Source: SW10 sp965657795 (lineage in GTDB: Bacteria > Verrucomicrobiota > Verrucomicrobiia > Verrucomicrobiales > Akkermansiaceae). Taken from it: DNA of 64,000 bases. Positions 1 through 8,186 of the stretch are shown in pieces. Under the pieces are notes generated by a model. That model was not told where the DNA came from. It was given only the letters and a program-made list of their open reading frames with translations, and searched no databases. A program made the position numbers and the translations under genes. Positions within the stretch are counted from its first letter, which is position 1. Every line of letters begins with the position of its first letter. The stretch is from the NCBI GenBank assembly GCA_965657795.1, contig CBFHQJ010000011.1:1-64000 (forward strand). The letters run 5' to 3'.

Positions 1-102
1 AAACCTCAGTCCAACCGGACTCCAATTGCCCCAACAAATCACCGGAAAAAATCCGTGACGAAGATTTTAGGTAAATTTCAACCATCGCCCGCGATTCTTT
101 TT

Positions 103-1725
103 TTACCGTCGACGACGCCCTTTCTCGCTATGATCTGCTGAGAGCCCTTTCCTACTCTTCCTCGATAAGTCGGAGGGCGCATCTTCAACCTGCTCCTTGG
201 GATACTCGATCCGTGCATGAAGCATGCTCCGGAGAGTGGTGGCAAAAATCTTCCGAATCGTCGTCAATTCACTCATCGTTAAACCGCATGCGTCCAACTG
301 CCCGTCACGAACCCTCTTGAAGACGATCTCATCCACCAGAGCCCGAATCCGGCTCGGAGAAGGCTTCGAAATCGTCCTCGATGCGCTCTCAATGGCATCT
401 GCGAGCGAAATAATCCCACTTTCCCGGGTTTGGGGAATCGGCCCGGGATAGCGAAAACTCTTCTCATCAACCTTCGGCAGATCATCGGAATCACTGCTCC
501 CGTTCCCCTTCTCTATTTCGTGTTTCTGCAAACGCTCCTGCGCCTTGCGGTAAAAGTAGTAAACCAAGGAATCACCGTGGTGCTCCTGAATTACTTCGAG
601 AATCCTCGGATTCAGTTTATTTTTGATCGCCAGATCGACCCCATCCTTGACGTGCGCAACGATGATGAGGGCACTCATCGTGGGGGTTAGACCATCGTGC
701 GGATTTAGACCTCCTTGGTTTTCGATAAAATATTCCGGTTTATTCAACTTCCCGATGTCATGAAAGTAAGCACAAACACGACTCATTACAGCATTTGCCC
801 CGATCGCCTCCGCCGCACTTTCCGCGAGCGAGGCTACAATTAAACTATGATGAAAGGTCCCCGGAGCCTCGATCTGCATTTTACGCAAAAGCGGGTGGTT
901 CAAATCACTAAGCTCCAGCCACGAAATCTCGGTCGTAAGTCCAAACACACCCTCCAGCAGCGGCAAAATTCCACCCACAAACAGTCCGGTTAATAATCCC
1001 GTCGAGAGCGCGATCAGGCAAGCCTTGCCAAAAACTGTCCAGCTTAAGGCACTCCCCATCTGAAGATCACTCAACGAAATTTTGGCGAAAACCAAATCAA
1101 CCAAAAGCGCCGTAATCCCCACCCAGAGACCGGCCCGCAAGAGCCGCCCCCTCTTGCTCACCCGCTTCGTCGCAAAGACCGCCGTCAGCCCACAAATAAG
1201 ACTGATCGCAAAGAAAGCCCAGCGGTCATCACTTTGAACTGTTAGCGCGCCAAAGAGACTTACAAAGACCGAGGAATAAACACCTGCGCGTTGCCCCAGC
1301 AGGACCGAGTGCACCATCGGAGCCAGCGCCATCGGCATCACAAGAAACTCATAGTGCTCCCCGAGGTCCGAATTCAAAGCGACCCCGCAGGCCAACTTAA
1401 CCACCCATAGGTGAATCAGGATCCCTCCAAAAACGAGAAAAACACTTCCGTTTCGACGGGCTGATTGCTGATGATTCAGATGAAAAATTGCAAGTCCACA
1501 AATCAGAATTACCACCGCCTCGGGAACCCGGGAATCAACATCTTGAACCCCGAAGAACAGGCCCACCATTCCGAGTGCAAACCCAAGATAAAGAGCTCCG
1601 CGGACCACAAAACTGCGATCCATCGCGCCCAAGGCCCCGCCATCGGTGCTCGTGCGACGTTTCTTTCCCGAGGAGAGCCCCTGATGGACCAATCTCCACC
1701 GTCTAATTTGATCAACGAGTCCCAA
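103..1725 (-). CDS. HDIG-domain multi-pass membrane phosphohydrolase (PgpH-like)
   Basis: The first half holds about seven hydrophobic segments (residues 38-280). The second half is an HD phosphohydrolase domain with His292-His293 (FHHSL), His322-Asp323 (FHDIGK), a later EHHGD and an SLADAIES aspartate, so the metal ligands look intact. PgpH/7TMR-HD proteins hydrolyse c-di-AMP at the inner membrane; that substrate is inferred from the family. The large extracellular domain normally in front of the membrane part is absent: about 35 hydrophilic residues precede the first helix, giving 540 aa against roughly 700-800 in classical PgpH. The start is uncertain: 1725 is TTG, an in-frame TAA lies a few codons upstream, and the first ATG (residue 35, position 1623) would still keep all helices. 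It lies downstream of infA. Positions 1-102 hold nothing I can identify. Confidence 0.85.
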   Translation of the reverse strand: MGLVDQIRRWRLVHQGLSSGKKRRTSTDGGALGAMDRSFVVRGALYLGFALGMVGLFFGVQDVDSRVPEAVVILICGLAIFHLNHQQSARRNGSVFLVFGGILIHLWVVKLACGVALNSDLGEHYEFLVMPMALAPMVHSVLLGQRAGVYSSVFVSLFGALTVQSDDRWAFFAISLICGLTAVFATKRVSKRGRLLRAGLWVGITALLVDLVFAKISLSDLQMGSALSWTVFGKACLIALSTGLLTGLFVGGILPLLEGVFGLTTEISWLELSDLNHPLLRKMQIEAPGTFHHSLIVASLAESAAEAIGANAVMSRVCAYFHDIGKLNKPEYFIENQGGLNPHDGLTPTMSALIIVAHVKDGVDLAIKNKLNPRILEVIQEHHGDSLVYYFYRKAQERLQKHEIEKGNGSSDSDDLPKVDEKSFRYPGPIPQTRESGIISLADAIESASRTISKPSPSRIRALVDEIVFKRVRDGQLDACGLTMSELTTIRKIFATTLRSMLHARIEYPKEQVEDAPSDLSRKSRKGLSADHSEKGRRRR

Positions 1726-1843
1726 AATAGCGATTCTGGTTTAACACAACGCCATGAGAGCGAAGCGGATTTGATATAGACCTCTCGGTAAAGCTCCGCA
1801 AGAACCAAGACCGCCCCCGCTGATTCGGGTGAGGATTCCGGAC

Positions 1844-2155
1844 CTAACCAAGACGAAAGACAATCCGCGCCTTCGTGGTGTCATAAGGAGACATTTCCAT
1901 CTTGACCTTATCGCCAACCACAAGACGGATGAACCGTTTTCTCATCTTCCCAGAGATATGTGCCAACACCTCGTGACCACTGGGAAGAGCGACTTTGAAC
2001 ATTGTCCCTGCCAAAACAGCCGAGATTGTTCCTTCGATCTCAACAGATTTCTGTTCATTGCCCTCGTCTCCGTCACGATTACTCTTGTCGATTCTACGGC
2101 GTCCGCGCCGACGGCCTCCGCCGCCGCCTCTTCGGAAATTTCTTGGTCTAGCGAT
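1844..2155 (-). CDS. infA: Translation initiation factor IF-1 with no canonical start codon
   Basis: The reverse-strand frame encodes the IF-1 OB fold: VEIEGTISAVLAGTMF, then GHEVLAHISGKMRK, ending SPYDTTKARIVFRLG, close to E. coli IF-1 over its whole length. IF-1 binds the 30S A site during initiation. The frame opens after a TAA (2159-2161) and contains no ATG, GTG or TTG before the conserved domain; the first ATG is internal, inside the fold. ATC at 2153-2155 followed by GCT would give a 103-residue protein beginning MARPRNFRR, with a Gly/Arg-rich stretch (residues 8-21) and an acidic linker before the domain at about residue 38. E. coli infC starts with AUU, so a non-AUG start in an initiation-factor gene has precedent. 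The annotated start is inference; the identity is firm. Confidence 0.88.
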   Translation of the reverse strand: MARPRNFRRGGGGGRRRGRRRIDKSNRDGDEGNEQKSVEIEGTISAVLAGTMFKVALPSGHEVLAHISGKMRKRFIRLVVGDKVKMEMSPYDTTKARIVFRLG

Positions 2156-2180
2156 AACTTAAAGTAGTTGAGTTCTTTTT

Positions 2181-2273
2181 TGGCGACAGTTGCCGCCGCA
2201 GGGACTATGCGGTCTCAAAACTTGCTTAGCAATGGAAAAAAAGCTGATTTAACGGCAACTCCATCACGAGCCA
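2181..2273. promoter_or_regulatory. Three-way-junction-like inverted repeat between infA and metH
   Basis: An 8-bp perfect pairing (2188-2195 with 2253-2260) encloses two hairpins: CCGCA/TGCGG (2196-2200 with 2208-2212) and TTGC/GCAA (2222-2225 with 2229-2232). TGGC (2181-2184) and GCCA (2270-2273) can add an outer 4 bp. It lies 25 bases upstream of the proposed infA start and about 95 bases upstream of metH, so it could act in either transcript. It does not match the SAM-I, SAH or cobalamin riboswitch cores as I know them. The rest of 2156-2367 is AT-rich and presumably holds the divergent promoters, but I cannot assign boxes confidently. Confidence 0.45.
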
Positions 2274-2367
2274 AGACCCTCCAGCCATTCTTATCAACAT
2301 ATCGCGATACGTAGATTTGAACTTGCAAATCATTTCATAATTACGAAAGTCCGGGCAAGGCAAGACC

Positions 2368-3456
2368 ATGACAACCGACCTCAACGAAGAACTTAAGTCC
2401 ATCCTCTCCGAGCGCATCCTGGTCCTCGACGGAGCCATGGGAACCACCATCCGTGGTTATGAACTCACCGAGGCAGACGCTCGAGGCCAACGTTTTCAGG
2501 ATAATCACGAAGATCTCCTGAACAACGGGGACATCCTTTCCATCACCCGCCCCGACGTGATCGGAGACATTCACAAGCGCTTTTACGAAGCCGGTTCCGA
2601 TATTTGCGAAACCAACACCTTTTCCGGCACCGTCCTCGCGCAGTCAGAATTCTTTGTCGAAGATCCACGCAAAACAGGTGGCAAAAAGGATCCGGAATTC
2701 TTCGACACACAGGTTCTCAACAATAGCCAGCTCCAGGATCTTGTCCACGAGCTCAACATCAAATCCGTTCACCTCGCCAAAGAACAAGCCGATCGGGTTG
2801 CTCAAGCCGACGGACGAAAACGCTACGTCGCCGGAGCCATTGGCCCTCTGACAGTTTCCCTCACCAACGTCGTCGACCCCAACGACACCTCGTTTCGCCC
2901 CGTCACCTTCGATCAGGTCAAACAAACCTACCGTCATCAAATCGATGCCCTTCTCGAAGCGGACTGCGACATCCTCATGGTCGAGACCATCTTCGATTCC
3001 CTGAACGCAAAAGCCGCACTGGTAGCCATCAAGGAATCTGGAACGAAAGCACCGGTGATCATCTCTGCGGCAGTGGGCCGCGGAGGCGAAACCATGATTT
3101 CAGCGCAAAAGGTCGAAGCACTTTGGAACACCTTCGCCCACGTGGATCCCCTCGCTATCGGGCTCAACTGCTCTCTCGGGCCCGACCTCATGGAGCCCTT
3201 TCTTCGTGATCTGGGAAATGCAGCCACCACTCACATCTCTTGCTACCCCAACGCCGGCCTCCCAAACCCACTCGCTCGCACCGGCTTCGATCTCGAACCT
3301 CAACACATGCACGATTACATCGCCGATTTTGCCGACGCCGGACTCCTCAACCTCGCTGGCGGCTGCTGCGGAAACACCCCCGAGCATATCGCCGCCATCG
3401 CCCGGTCCGTCCAAGGCAAAGCCCCCCGTCCGGTCCCAGCCCTCGCAACGATCTAG
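2368..3456 (+). CDS. metH: Methionine synthase, homocysteine-binding subunit (MetH N-terminal part)
   Basis: This 362-residue protein is the homocysteine S-methyltransferase barrel of cobalamin-dependent methionine synthase. It begins with LVLDGAMGTTIRGY, has GLNCSLGP carrying the first zinc-ligand cysteine, and ends with GGCCGNTPEH carrying the other two. In E. coli MetH this is the first domain of one long chain; here it stops and the remaining modules lie in a separate gene 60 bases downstream. It would accept the methyl group from methylcobalamin on the partner protein and make methionine in the cytoplasm. The ATG at 2368 directly precedes the conserved domain. Split MetH genes are known in several phyla, so this is not a broken gene. 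Confidence 0.93.
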   Translation: MTTDLNEELKSILSERILVLDGAMGTTIRGYELTEADARGQRFQDNHEDLLNNGDILSITRPDVIGDIHKRFYEAGSDICETNTFSGTVLAQSEFFVEDPRKTGGKKDPEFFDTQVLNNSQLQDLVHELNIKSVHLAKEQADRVAQADGRKRYVAGAIGPLTVSLTNVVDPNDTSFRPVTFDQVKQTYRHQIDALLEADCDILMVETIFDSLNAKAALVAIKESGTKAPVIISAAVGRGGETMISAQKVEALWNTFAHVDPLAIGLNCSLGPDLMEPFLRDLGNAATTHISCYPNAGLPNPLARTGFDLEPQHMHDYIADFADAGLLNLAGGCCGNTPEHIAAIARSVQGKAPRPVPALATI

Positions 3457-3516
3457 TTCCTCACAACGGTTCAGAGTTTAAATTTCATCACTCAAATCAC
3501 AGATCTCCGATCTCAA

Positions 3517-6255
3517 ATGTCCACCGTATCACGCCTCCTTCGCCTTTCCGGCACTGAACCATACAACCACACCCCCGACAAAAATTTCCTCATGATCGGG
3601 GAACGAACCAATGTCGCCGGCTCCCCCCGCTTTCGGAAGTTGATCAAGGAAGACAAGCTTGAAGACGCACTCGAAGTGGCGCGCCAGCAGGTCGAAAACG
3701 GGGCCAACGTCATCGACATTTGTTTCGATGATGGCCTCATCGACGGCAAGGTCATGATGGCCAAGTTCCTCGACCTCATTCAGGCCGAGCCTGATATTCA
3801 GGCCGTCCCCATTATGGTCGACTCCTCCAAATGGGAAATCATTGAGGAAGGTCTCAAGCACCTTCAGGGCAAAGGAATCGTCAACTCCATCTCACTCAAG
3901 GAAGGTGAAGAAGCCTTCAAGAAAAACGCCCGCCACATCCTCAACTACGGGGCCGCCGTCGTCGTCATGGCCTTCGATGAACAAGGTCAGGCTGCTTCCT
4001 ACGAGGACAAATGCCGCATCTGCAAACGGGCCTATGATATCCTCGTAGATGAAGTCGGGTTCCCGCCTCAGGACATCATCTTTGACCCTAACATTCTTAC
4101 CGTTGCCACCGGCATCGAGGAGCATAACAACTACGCCCTCGATTTCATTAATGCCACTCGCTGGATCAAGGAAAACCTCGCTTTTGCCAAGGTCTCCGGC
4201 GGTGTTTCCAACATCTCCTTTTCCTTCCGGGGCAACAACGCGGTCCGCGAAGCCATGCACTCGGCATTCCTCTACCACGCCACGCAAGCCGGCATGGACA
4301 TGGGAATCGTAAACGCCGGAATGCTCGAGGTTTACGATGAAATCCCAAAGAATCTTCTTAAGGCTGTCGAAGACGTCCTGCTCAACAAAGATGACGGAGC
4401 CACCGAACGGCTTCTCGACCTCGCCGAAGAATTCAAAGGACAGGGAGCCAAGAAACTCGTGGAAGATCTGGCTTGGCGGGAACAACCCGTCGAGAAACGG
4501 CTCGAGCACTCCCTCCTCAAAGGAATCGACAAATTCATCGATGCCGACACGGAGGAAGCTCTCGCAAAGTACGAGAAACCTCTAACTGTCATCGAAGGCC
4601 CGCTCATGGACGGCATGGGCATCGTCGGAGACCTCTTCGGGGCCGGAAAAATGTTTCTCCCGCAGGTCGTCAAATCCGCCCGCGTCATGAAAAAATCAGT
4701 CGCCTGGCTTGAGCCACTGATGGAGAAAGAACGCGAGGAAAAAATCATAGCTCAAGCGTCCCGGATGTGCGAGGAAGACTCCAACCTCTCTGAAGCGGAA
4801 GCCCGCGCCATCGCCACTAAATCCTTCTCAAATGGAAAGGTCATCATGGCCACCGTCAAAGGCGACGTCCATGACATCGGAAAGAACATCGTCGGAGTCG
4901 TCCTCACCTGCAATGGATTCGACGTCGTCGACATGGGAGTCATGGTTCCCTGCGATAAGATCCTTGAAGCCGTCGAGGAACACAGTGCAGACATCATTGG
5001 ACTCTCCGGCCTCATCACCCCCTCACTTGACGAAATGATCACGGTGGCAAAGGAAGCCGAAAAACGCGGTTTGGGAAAAAGAGGGATTCCTATCCTCATC
5101 GGCGGAGCCACCACCAGCGCAGCTCACACCGCCATCAAAATTGCCGAGCACTACTCGGGCCCTCTCGTCCACGTTCTCGATGCCTCCCGCTCCGTCCCCA
5201 TCACCACGGCTCTCCTCTCGGAAGACCGGCAAAAATTCATCAACACTAACGAAGAAAACCACCGCAAGGCCCGCGAAAAGTTCGCCGGTGGAAAAAAGAA
5301 AGAAGCTCTAACGATCGAAAAAGCGCGGAGTAACAAAGTTCAAATCGACTGGCATAGTTACCATCCACCCGTTCCAGAGTTTACCGGGACCCGCACCATC
5401 ACATCCCAGTCGCTCCGTGAGCTCGCCAACTACATCGACTGGACCCCATTCTTCCACACCTGGGAATTGCGCGGCGTTTGGAATCCGGAGACCGAAACGC
5501 TCAAAACCCGGAACGAGGAAGGGGCCAAGGTTGCCAAGGAACTCTATGCCGAAGCCAAGGAGCTCCTCGAGAAAATCATCAGCGAAAAACGCTTCACCGC
5601 CTCTGGAATCTACGGATTTTTTCCAGCTCAAAATCAGGGAGATGATATCCGCCTTCCAGATCAAGACGTTACTTTCCACACCCTCCGCCAGCAGAACAAA
5701 AAATCAGGTAAACCCAACTTCGCTCTGAGTGACTATGTGGCTCCGGCTGGAGATTATCTTGGCGGCTTTGTCGTTGGCATTCACGGTGCCGATGAATGGG
5801 CGGCCGAACTTCGCGAGCAAAATAACATCGACGAAGCCCTCATGATCCAGGCGCTTGCGGACCGGTTTGCCGAAGCTTTCGCCGAACTCCTTCACCACCG
5901 GGCACGGATCGCCTGGGGAATTGAACGCCCCGGACAGTTCACTCACACCGAACTCATTCACGAAAAATATCAGGGCATCCGCCCCGCCCCAGGCTACCCG
6001 AGCCAGCCCGACCACACCGAGAAGCCCCTCCTTTTCGAACTCCTCAACGCAAAAGAAGAGACCGGCGTCGAGCTGACCGAATCGTGTGCGATGCATCCAG
6101 GCTCGGCGGTTTGCGGTCTCTACTTTTCGCATCCTGACTCGCACTATTTCATGATCGACAACCTCCAAAAAGATCAGATTGAAGACTACGCGGGCCGCAA
6201 AGAAATGACGGTGGAAGAGGTTGAAAAGTGGCTCGGACCATGGCTAGGTTATTAG
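3517..6255 (+). CDS. metH: Methionine synthase, folate-, cobalamin- and SAM-binding subunit
   Basis: This 912-residue protein carries the rest of MetH: a pterin-binding barrel starting FLMIGERTNVAGSPRFRK (about residues 25-290), a four-helix cap, a B12-binding Rossmann domain with DVHDIGK near residues 450-456 (the histidine is the cobalt lower ligand), and a C-terminal reactivation domain with the MHPGSAVCGLYFSHP signature near its end. It takes methyl from methyltetrahydrofolate onto cobalamin, passes it to homocysteine on the upstream protein, and re-methylates oxidised cobalamin with SAM. All modules look intact and in the usual order. The next gene starts one base after its stop, which suggests co-transcription. 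Confidence 0.95.
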   Translation: MSTVSRLLRLSGTEPYNHTPDKNFLMIGERTNVAGSPRFRKLIKEDKLEDALEVARQQVENGANVIDICFDDGLIDGKVMMAKFLDLIQAEPDIQAVPIMVDSSKWEIIEEGLKHLQGKGIVNSISLKEGEEAFKKNARHILNYGAAVVVMAFDEQGQAASYEDKCRICKRAYDILVDEVGFPPQDIIFDPNILTVATGIEEHNNYALDFINATRWIKENLAFAKVSGGVSNISFSFRGNNAVREAMHSAFLYHATQAGMDMGIVNAGMLEVYDEIPKNLLKAVEDVLLNKDDGATERLLDLAEEFKGQGAKKLVEDLAWREQPVEKRLEHSLLKGIDKFIDADTEEALAKYEKPLTVIEGPLMDGMGIVGDLFGAGKMFLPQVVKSARVMKKSVAWLEPLMEKEREEKIIAQASRMCEEDSNLSEAEARAIATKSFSNGKVIMATVKGDVHDIGKNIVGVVLTCNGFDVVDMGVMVPCDKILEAVEEHSADIIGLSGLITPSLDEMITVAKEAEKRGLGKRGIPILIGGATTSAAHTAIKIAEHYSGPLVHVLDASRSVPITTALLSEDRQKFINTNEENHRKAREKFAGGKKKEALTIEKARSNKVQIDWHSYHPPVPEFTGTRTITSQSLRELANYIDWTPFFHTWELRGVWNPETETLKTRNEEGAKVAKELYAEAKELLEKIISEKRFTASGIYGFFPAQNQGDDIRLPDQDVTFHTLRQQNKKSGKPNFALSDYVAPAGDYLGGFVVGIHGADEWAAELREQNNIDEALMIQALADRFAEAFAELLHHRARIAWGIERPGQFTHTELIHEKYQGIRPAPGYPSQPDHTEKPLLFELLNAKEETGVELTESCAMHPGSAVCGLYFSHPDSHYFMIDNLQKDQIEDYAGRKEMTVEEVEKWLGPWLGY

Positions 6256-6256
6256 C

Positions 6257-7033
6257 GTGAAATTTCCACCTCTTCTCCTCTCGATACTCCTGCCTTCATG
6301 CAGCCCGGCCGAGCCTGAAGAATGGCAAGCCCATTTGGGTGGGCGGCCGCCAACCCCAAACTCGCTCGTGCTGGCCTCCATTAAAACGATGCCACAGGGC
6401 AAGGGTTATGCTGCTACCCAAAAGGACGTTGACCGCCTCGCGGCGAACGTCTCCTTCCAAAAAAAATCTTTCCAACAGAACCTTGGGGAAATCGGACCAA
6501 CCTTCTGCTCCGGTGCAACCTACCTTGTTTTCCTCAGAACCATCGAACGACACGGCCTCACCAAATTCCTTCCTGAGAAGACTCTCACCCGCCTCGCCAC
6601 GCTGGGCGTCAAGGATGGGGAGGAGATCTTCGGGCGCTGGAACGCCAACGGCCCCGGCACCGCCAAGCTTTTTGCCGACCTCAACTGCGGAGTCAACTTC
6701 ACCTCATACGAAGACGCCCAACCCGGTGACTTTCTCAAGATGTGGTGGACCAACGCCATCGGCGGTCAAGAAAGAGGCCACTCCGTTGTTTATCTCGGCG
6801 CCACCGGAAACCAGATTCACTATTGGTCAGCAAACGAACCGGGCGGGTATGGAAAAAAATCAGTCGCAAAATCTAAAATCAAACACGTCCTCTTTTCACG
6901 CCTGACCAACCTGTCCAAACTGGCAAACGCCAGCCGACTCTCTCCAAAGGACAAATTCCTCGCCGACATGCTCCGGAAAGACTTAACCTGGGCCCAGGTC
7001 GTCAAGTCCTGCAAAGTCAAAACCACTCCATGA
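6257..7033 (+). CDS. Predicted lipoprotein with NlpC/P60-like Cys and His motifs
   Basis: The start is GTG. A short signal peptide ends in LLPSC, so a lipoprotein is plausible. The mature part has PTFCSGATY (possible nucleophile Cys), then AQPGDFLKMWW and, about 20 residues later, GHSVVYLG. That order, Cys on a helix followed by PGD and a GH-strand, is typical of NlpC/P60 or CHAP cysteine amidases that cut cell-wall peptides, but I recognise no specific family and assign no activity. It lies one base after metH and overlaps the next gene by 4 bases (ATGA), so it is probably translationally coupled to both, with no obvious metabolic link to methionine synthesis. Confidence 0.7.
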   Translation: MKFPPLLLSILLPSCSPAEPEEWQAHLGGRPPTPNSLVLASIKTMPQGKGYAATQKDVDRLAANVSFQKKSFQQNLGEIGPTFCSGATYLVFLRTIERHGLTKFLPEKTLTRLATLGVKDGEEIFGRWNANGPGTAKLFADLNCGVNFTSYEDAQPGDFLKMWWTNAIGGQERGHSVVYLGATGNQIHYWSANEPGGYGKKSVAKSKIKHVLFSRLTNLSKLANASRLSPKDKFLADMLRKDLTWAQVVKSCKVKTTP

Positions 7034-7713
7034 ATTGGCGTAGTGTCCTTCAAAACAGGGAAACCGAAACACACTTCGTCGTCGAAGGTCACCTCCCCGT
7101 CCAGCGCCTCAAGGAGTCCTCTTACTTCATCGAGAAGGAACTTCGTATCGGGCACGACATCCCTCGCGAAGAGGCGTCTTCTCTTCTCGGATTTCATTTC
7201 CATCGCGGCTATCTCGCCATTGCCCGCAAACCAGAGAACCCACCTCTTTCCAGTATGATGGATGGGACACTCGTCGTGCTCCCAGAGATTGCCGACCCCG
7301 GAAACCTTGGCACCATCATTCGTAACACCGCAGCGCTTGGAGGAGCCGGAGTTCTGCTAGGAAAAGGCACTTCCCCTTTTAACGCCAAAGCCATCCGGGC
7401 TTCTGCCGGAAATCTCTTTCGCCTTCCCGTTCGACGCTCTCCGGACCTTTTTGAAGACCTCGCCGACTTAAGGAACACCCACACTCTCCTCGGCACCAGC
7501 CTGTCCTCAAATTCAGTTCCCATCGGAGAACTCCCTTCAATTCCAGGTAAGACTGCCCTCCTTCTCGGACCGGAAGATTTTGGCCTCAGTGAGCACATTG
7601 AATTCCTCTGTGACCACCTCGTTCACCTCCCCATGTCTCGTGGAACAGACTCTTTGAATGTTGCCTCAGCCTCGGCCATTTTCCTCTACGAACTATGGAA
7701 AAGTTTTCCCTGA
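7030..7713 (+). CDS. SpoU/TrmH-family RNA 2'-O-methyltransferase
   Basis: The 227-residue protein has the three SPOUT motifs: ADPGNLGTIIRNTAALG (motif 1, about residues 92-108), LLLGPEDFGLS (motif 2) and LPMSRGTDSLNVASASAI (motif 3). These form the trefoil-knot SAM site that methylates a ribose 2'-OH in tRNA or rRNA. The N-terminal 80 residues resemble the short substrate-binding domain of the RlmB/TsnR type. The exact target cannot be decided from sequence. The start codon overlaps the stop of the upstream lipoprotein gene by 4 bases. Confidence 0.88.
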   Translation: MNWRSVLQNRETETHFVVEGHLPVQRLKESSYFIEKELRIGHDIPREEASSLLGFHFHRGYLAIARKPENPPLSSMMDGTLVVLPEIADPGNLGTIIRNTAALGGAGVLLGKGTSPFNAKAIRASAGNLFRLPVRRSPDLFEDLADLRNTHTLLGTSLSSNSVPIGELPSIPGKTALLLGPEDFGLSEHIEFLCDHLVHLPMSRGTDSLNVASASAIFLYELWKSFP

Positions 7714-7760
7714 CAAACGCTTGAATATCGTTTCTCTTATAAAGGAATAGATAAATAATT

Positions 7761-8087
7761 ATGTAGGAACTCTTCCAAAGCGAAAAAACCGAAAAATTTC
7801 ACTTCCGACTAAAAGCCAAGAACGGCGAAATCATCATGCAGTCCCAAGGATACGCTGATAAAAAGGGAGCTGAAAATGGGATCGCCTCCGTCGGAAAAAA
7901 CGGAACTGACGAATACAACTTCGAAAAAAAAGAAGCCTCCAACGGCAAATTCTATTTTGTTCTCAAAGCTGGAAACGGACAGATCATCGGCCAGTCCCAG
8001 CAATACAAAACCGAGTCCGGTCGCGATAACGGGATTGCCTCTGTCGCAAAGAACTGCGCTGGCGATACCAAAGACCTCACAGCTTAA
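7761..8087 (+). CDS. YegP/DUF1508 two-repeat protein interrupted by UAG at codon 2
   Basis: Two tandem DUF1508 repeats are visible: FHFRLKAKNGEIIMQSQGY and FYFVLKAGNGQIIGQSQQY, each followed by a GIASV segment; this is the YegP family of small proteins of unknown function. The frame of repeat 1 runs back without a stop to ATG-TAG-GAA at 7761-7769. The expected start codon is therefore followed at once by an amber codon, and the only in-frame ATG after it (7836) would remove the first strand of repeat 1. This is a fresh nonsense mutation, a sequencing error, or an unusual start. A strong terminator follows. Confidence 0.72.
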
Positions 8088-8105
8088 AGCCCAGTCTCTC
8101 CAAAG

Positions 8106-8143
8106 GCCCCCGCACTACTTTTTCGCAGTTTCGGGGGCTTTTT
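8106..8143 (+). terminator. Rho-independent terminator
   Basis: GCCCCCG (8106-8112) pairs perfectly with CGGGGGC (8132-8138) across a 19-base loop and is followed by TTTTT (8139-8143). It lies 18 bases after the YegP-like gene and 43 bases before sodN, so it ends the upstream transcript and implies that sodN has its own promoter. Confidence 0.85.
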
Positions 8144-8186
8144 CGTTTCTTGCGCCTTCGATTCCATCAGTTAACGTCCACTTGAC

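Noticed and set aside
1726..1843. Possible tRNA between infA and the HDIG gene
   Set aside because: No acceptor stem or T-loop could be built on either strand.
1829..2167. 112-residue plus-strand frame
   Set aside because: It is antisense to the infA frame, which has a clear IF-1 match; the plus-strand translation resembles nothing.
2191..2260. SAM-I riboswitch upstream of metH
   Set aside because: AGGGACT and CGGCAAC recall SAM-I pieces, but the GATGAA-type kink-turn context and the P3/P4 arrangement are missing.
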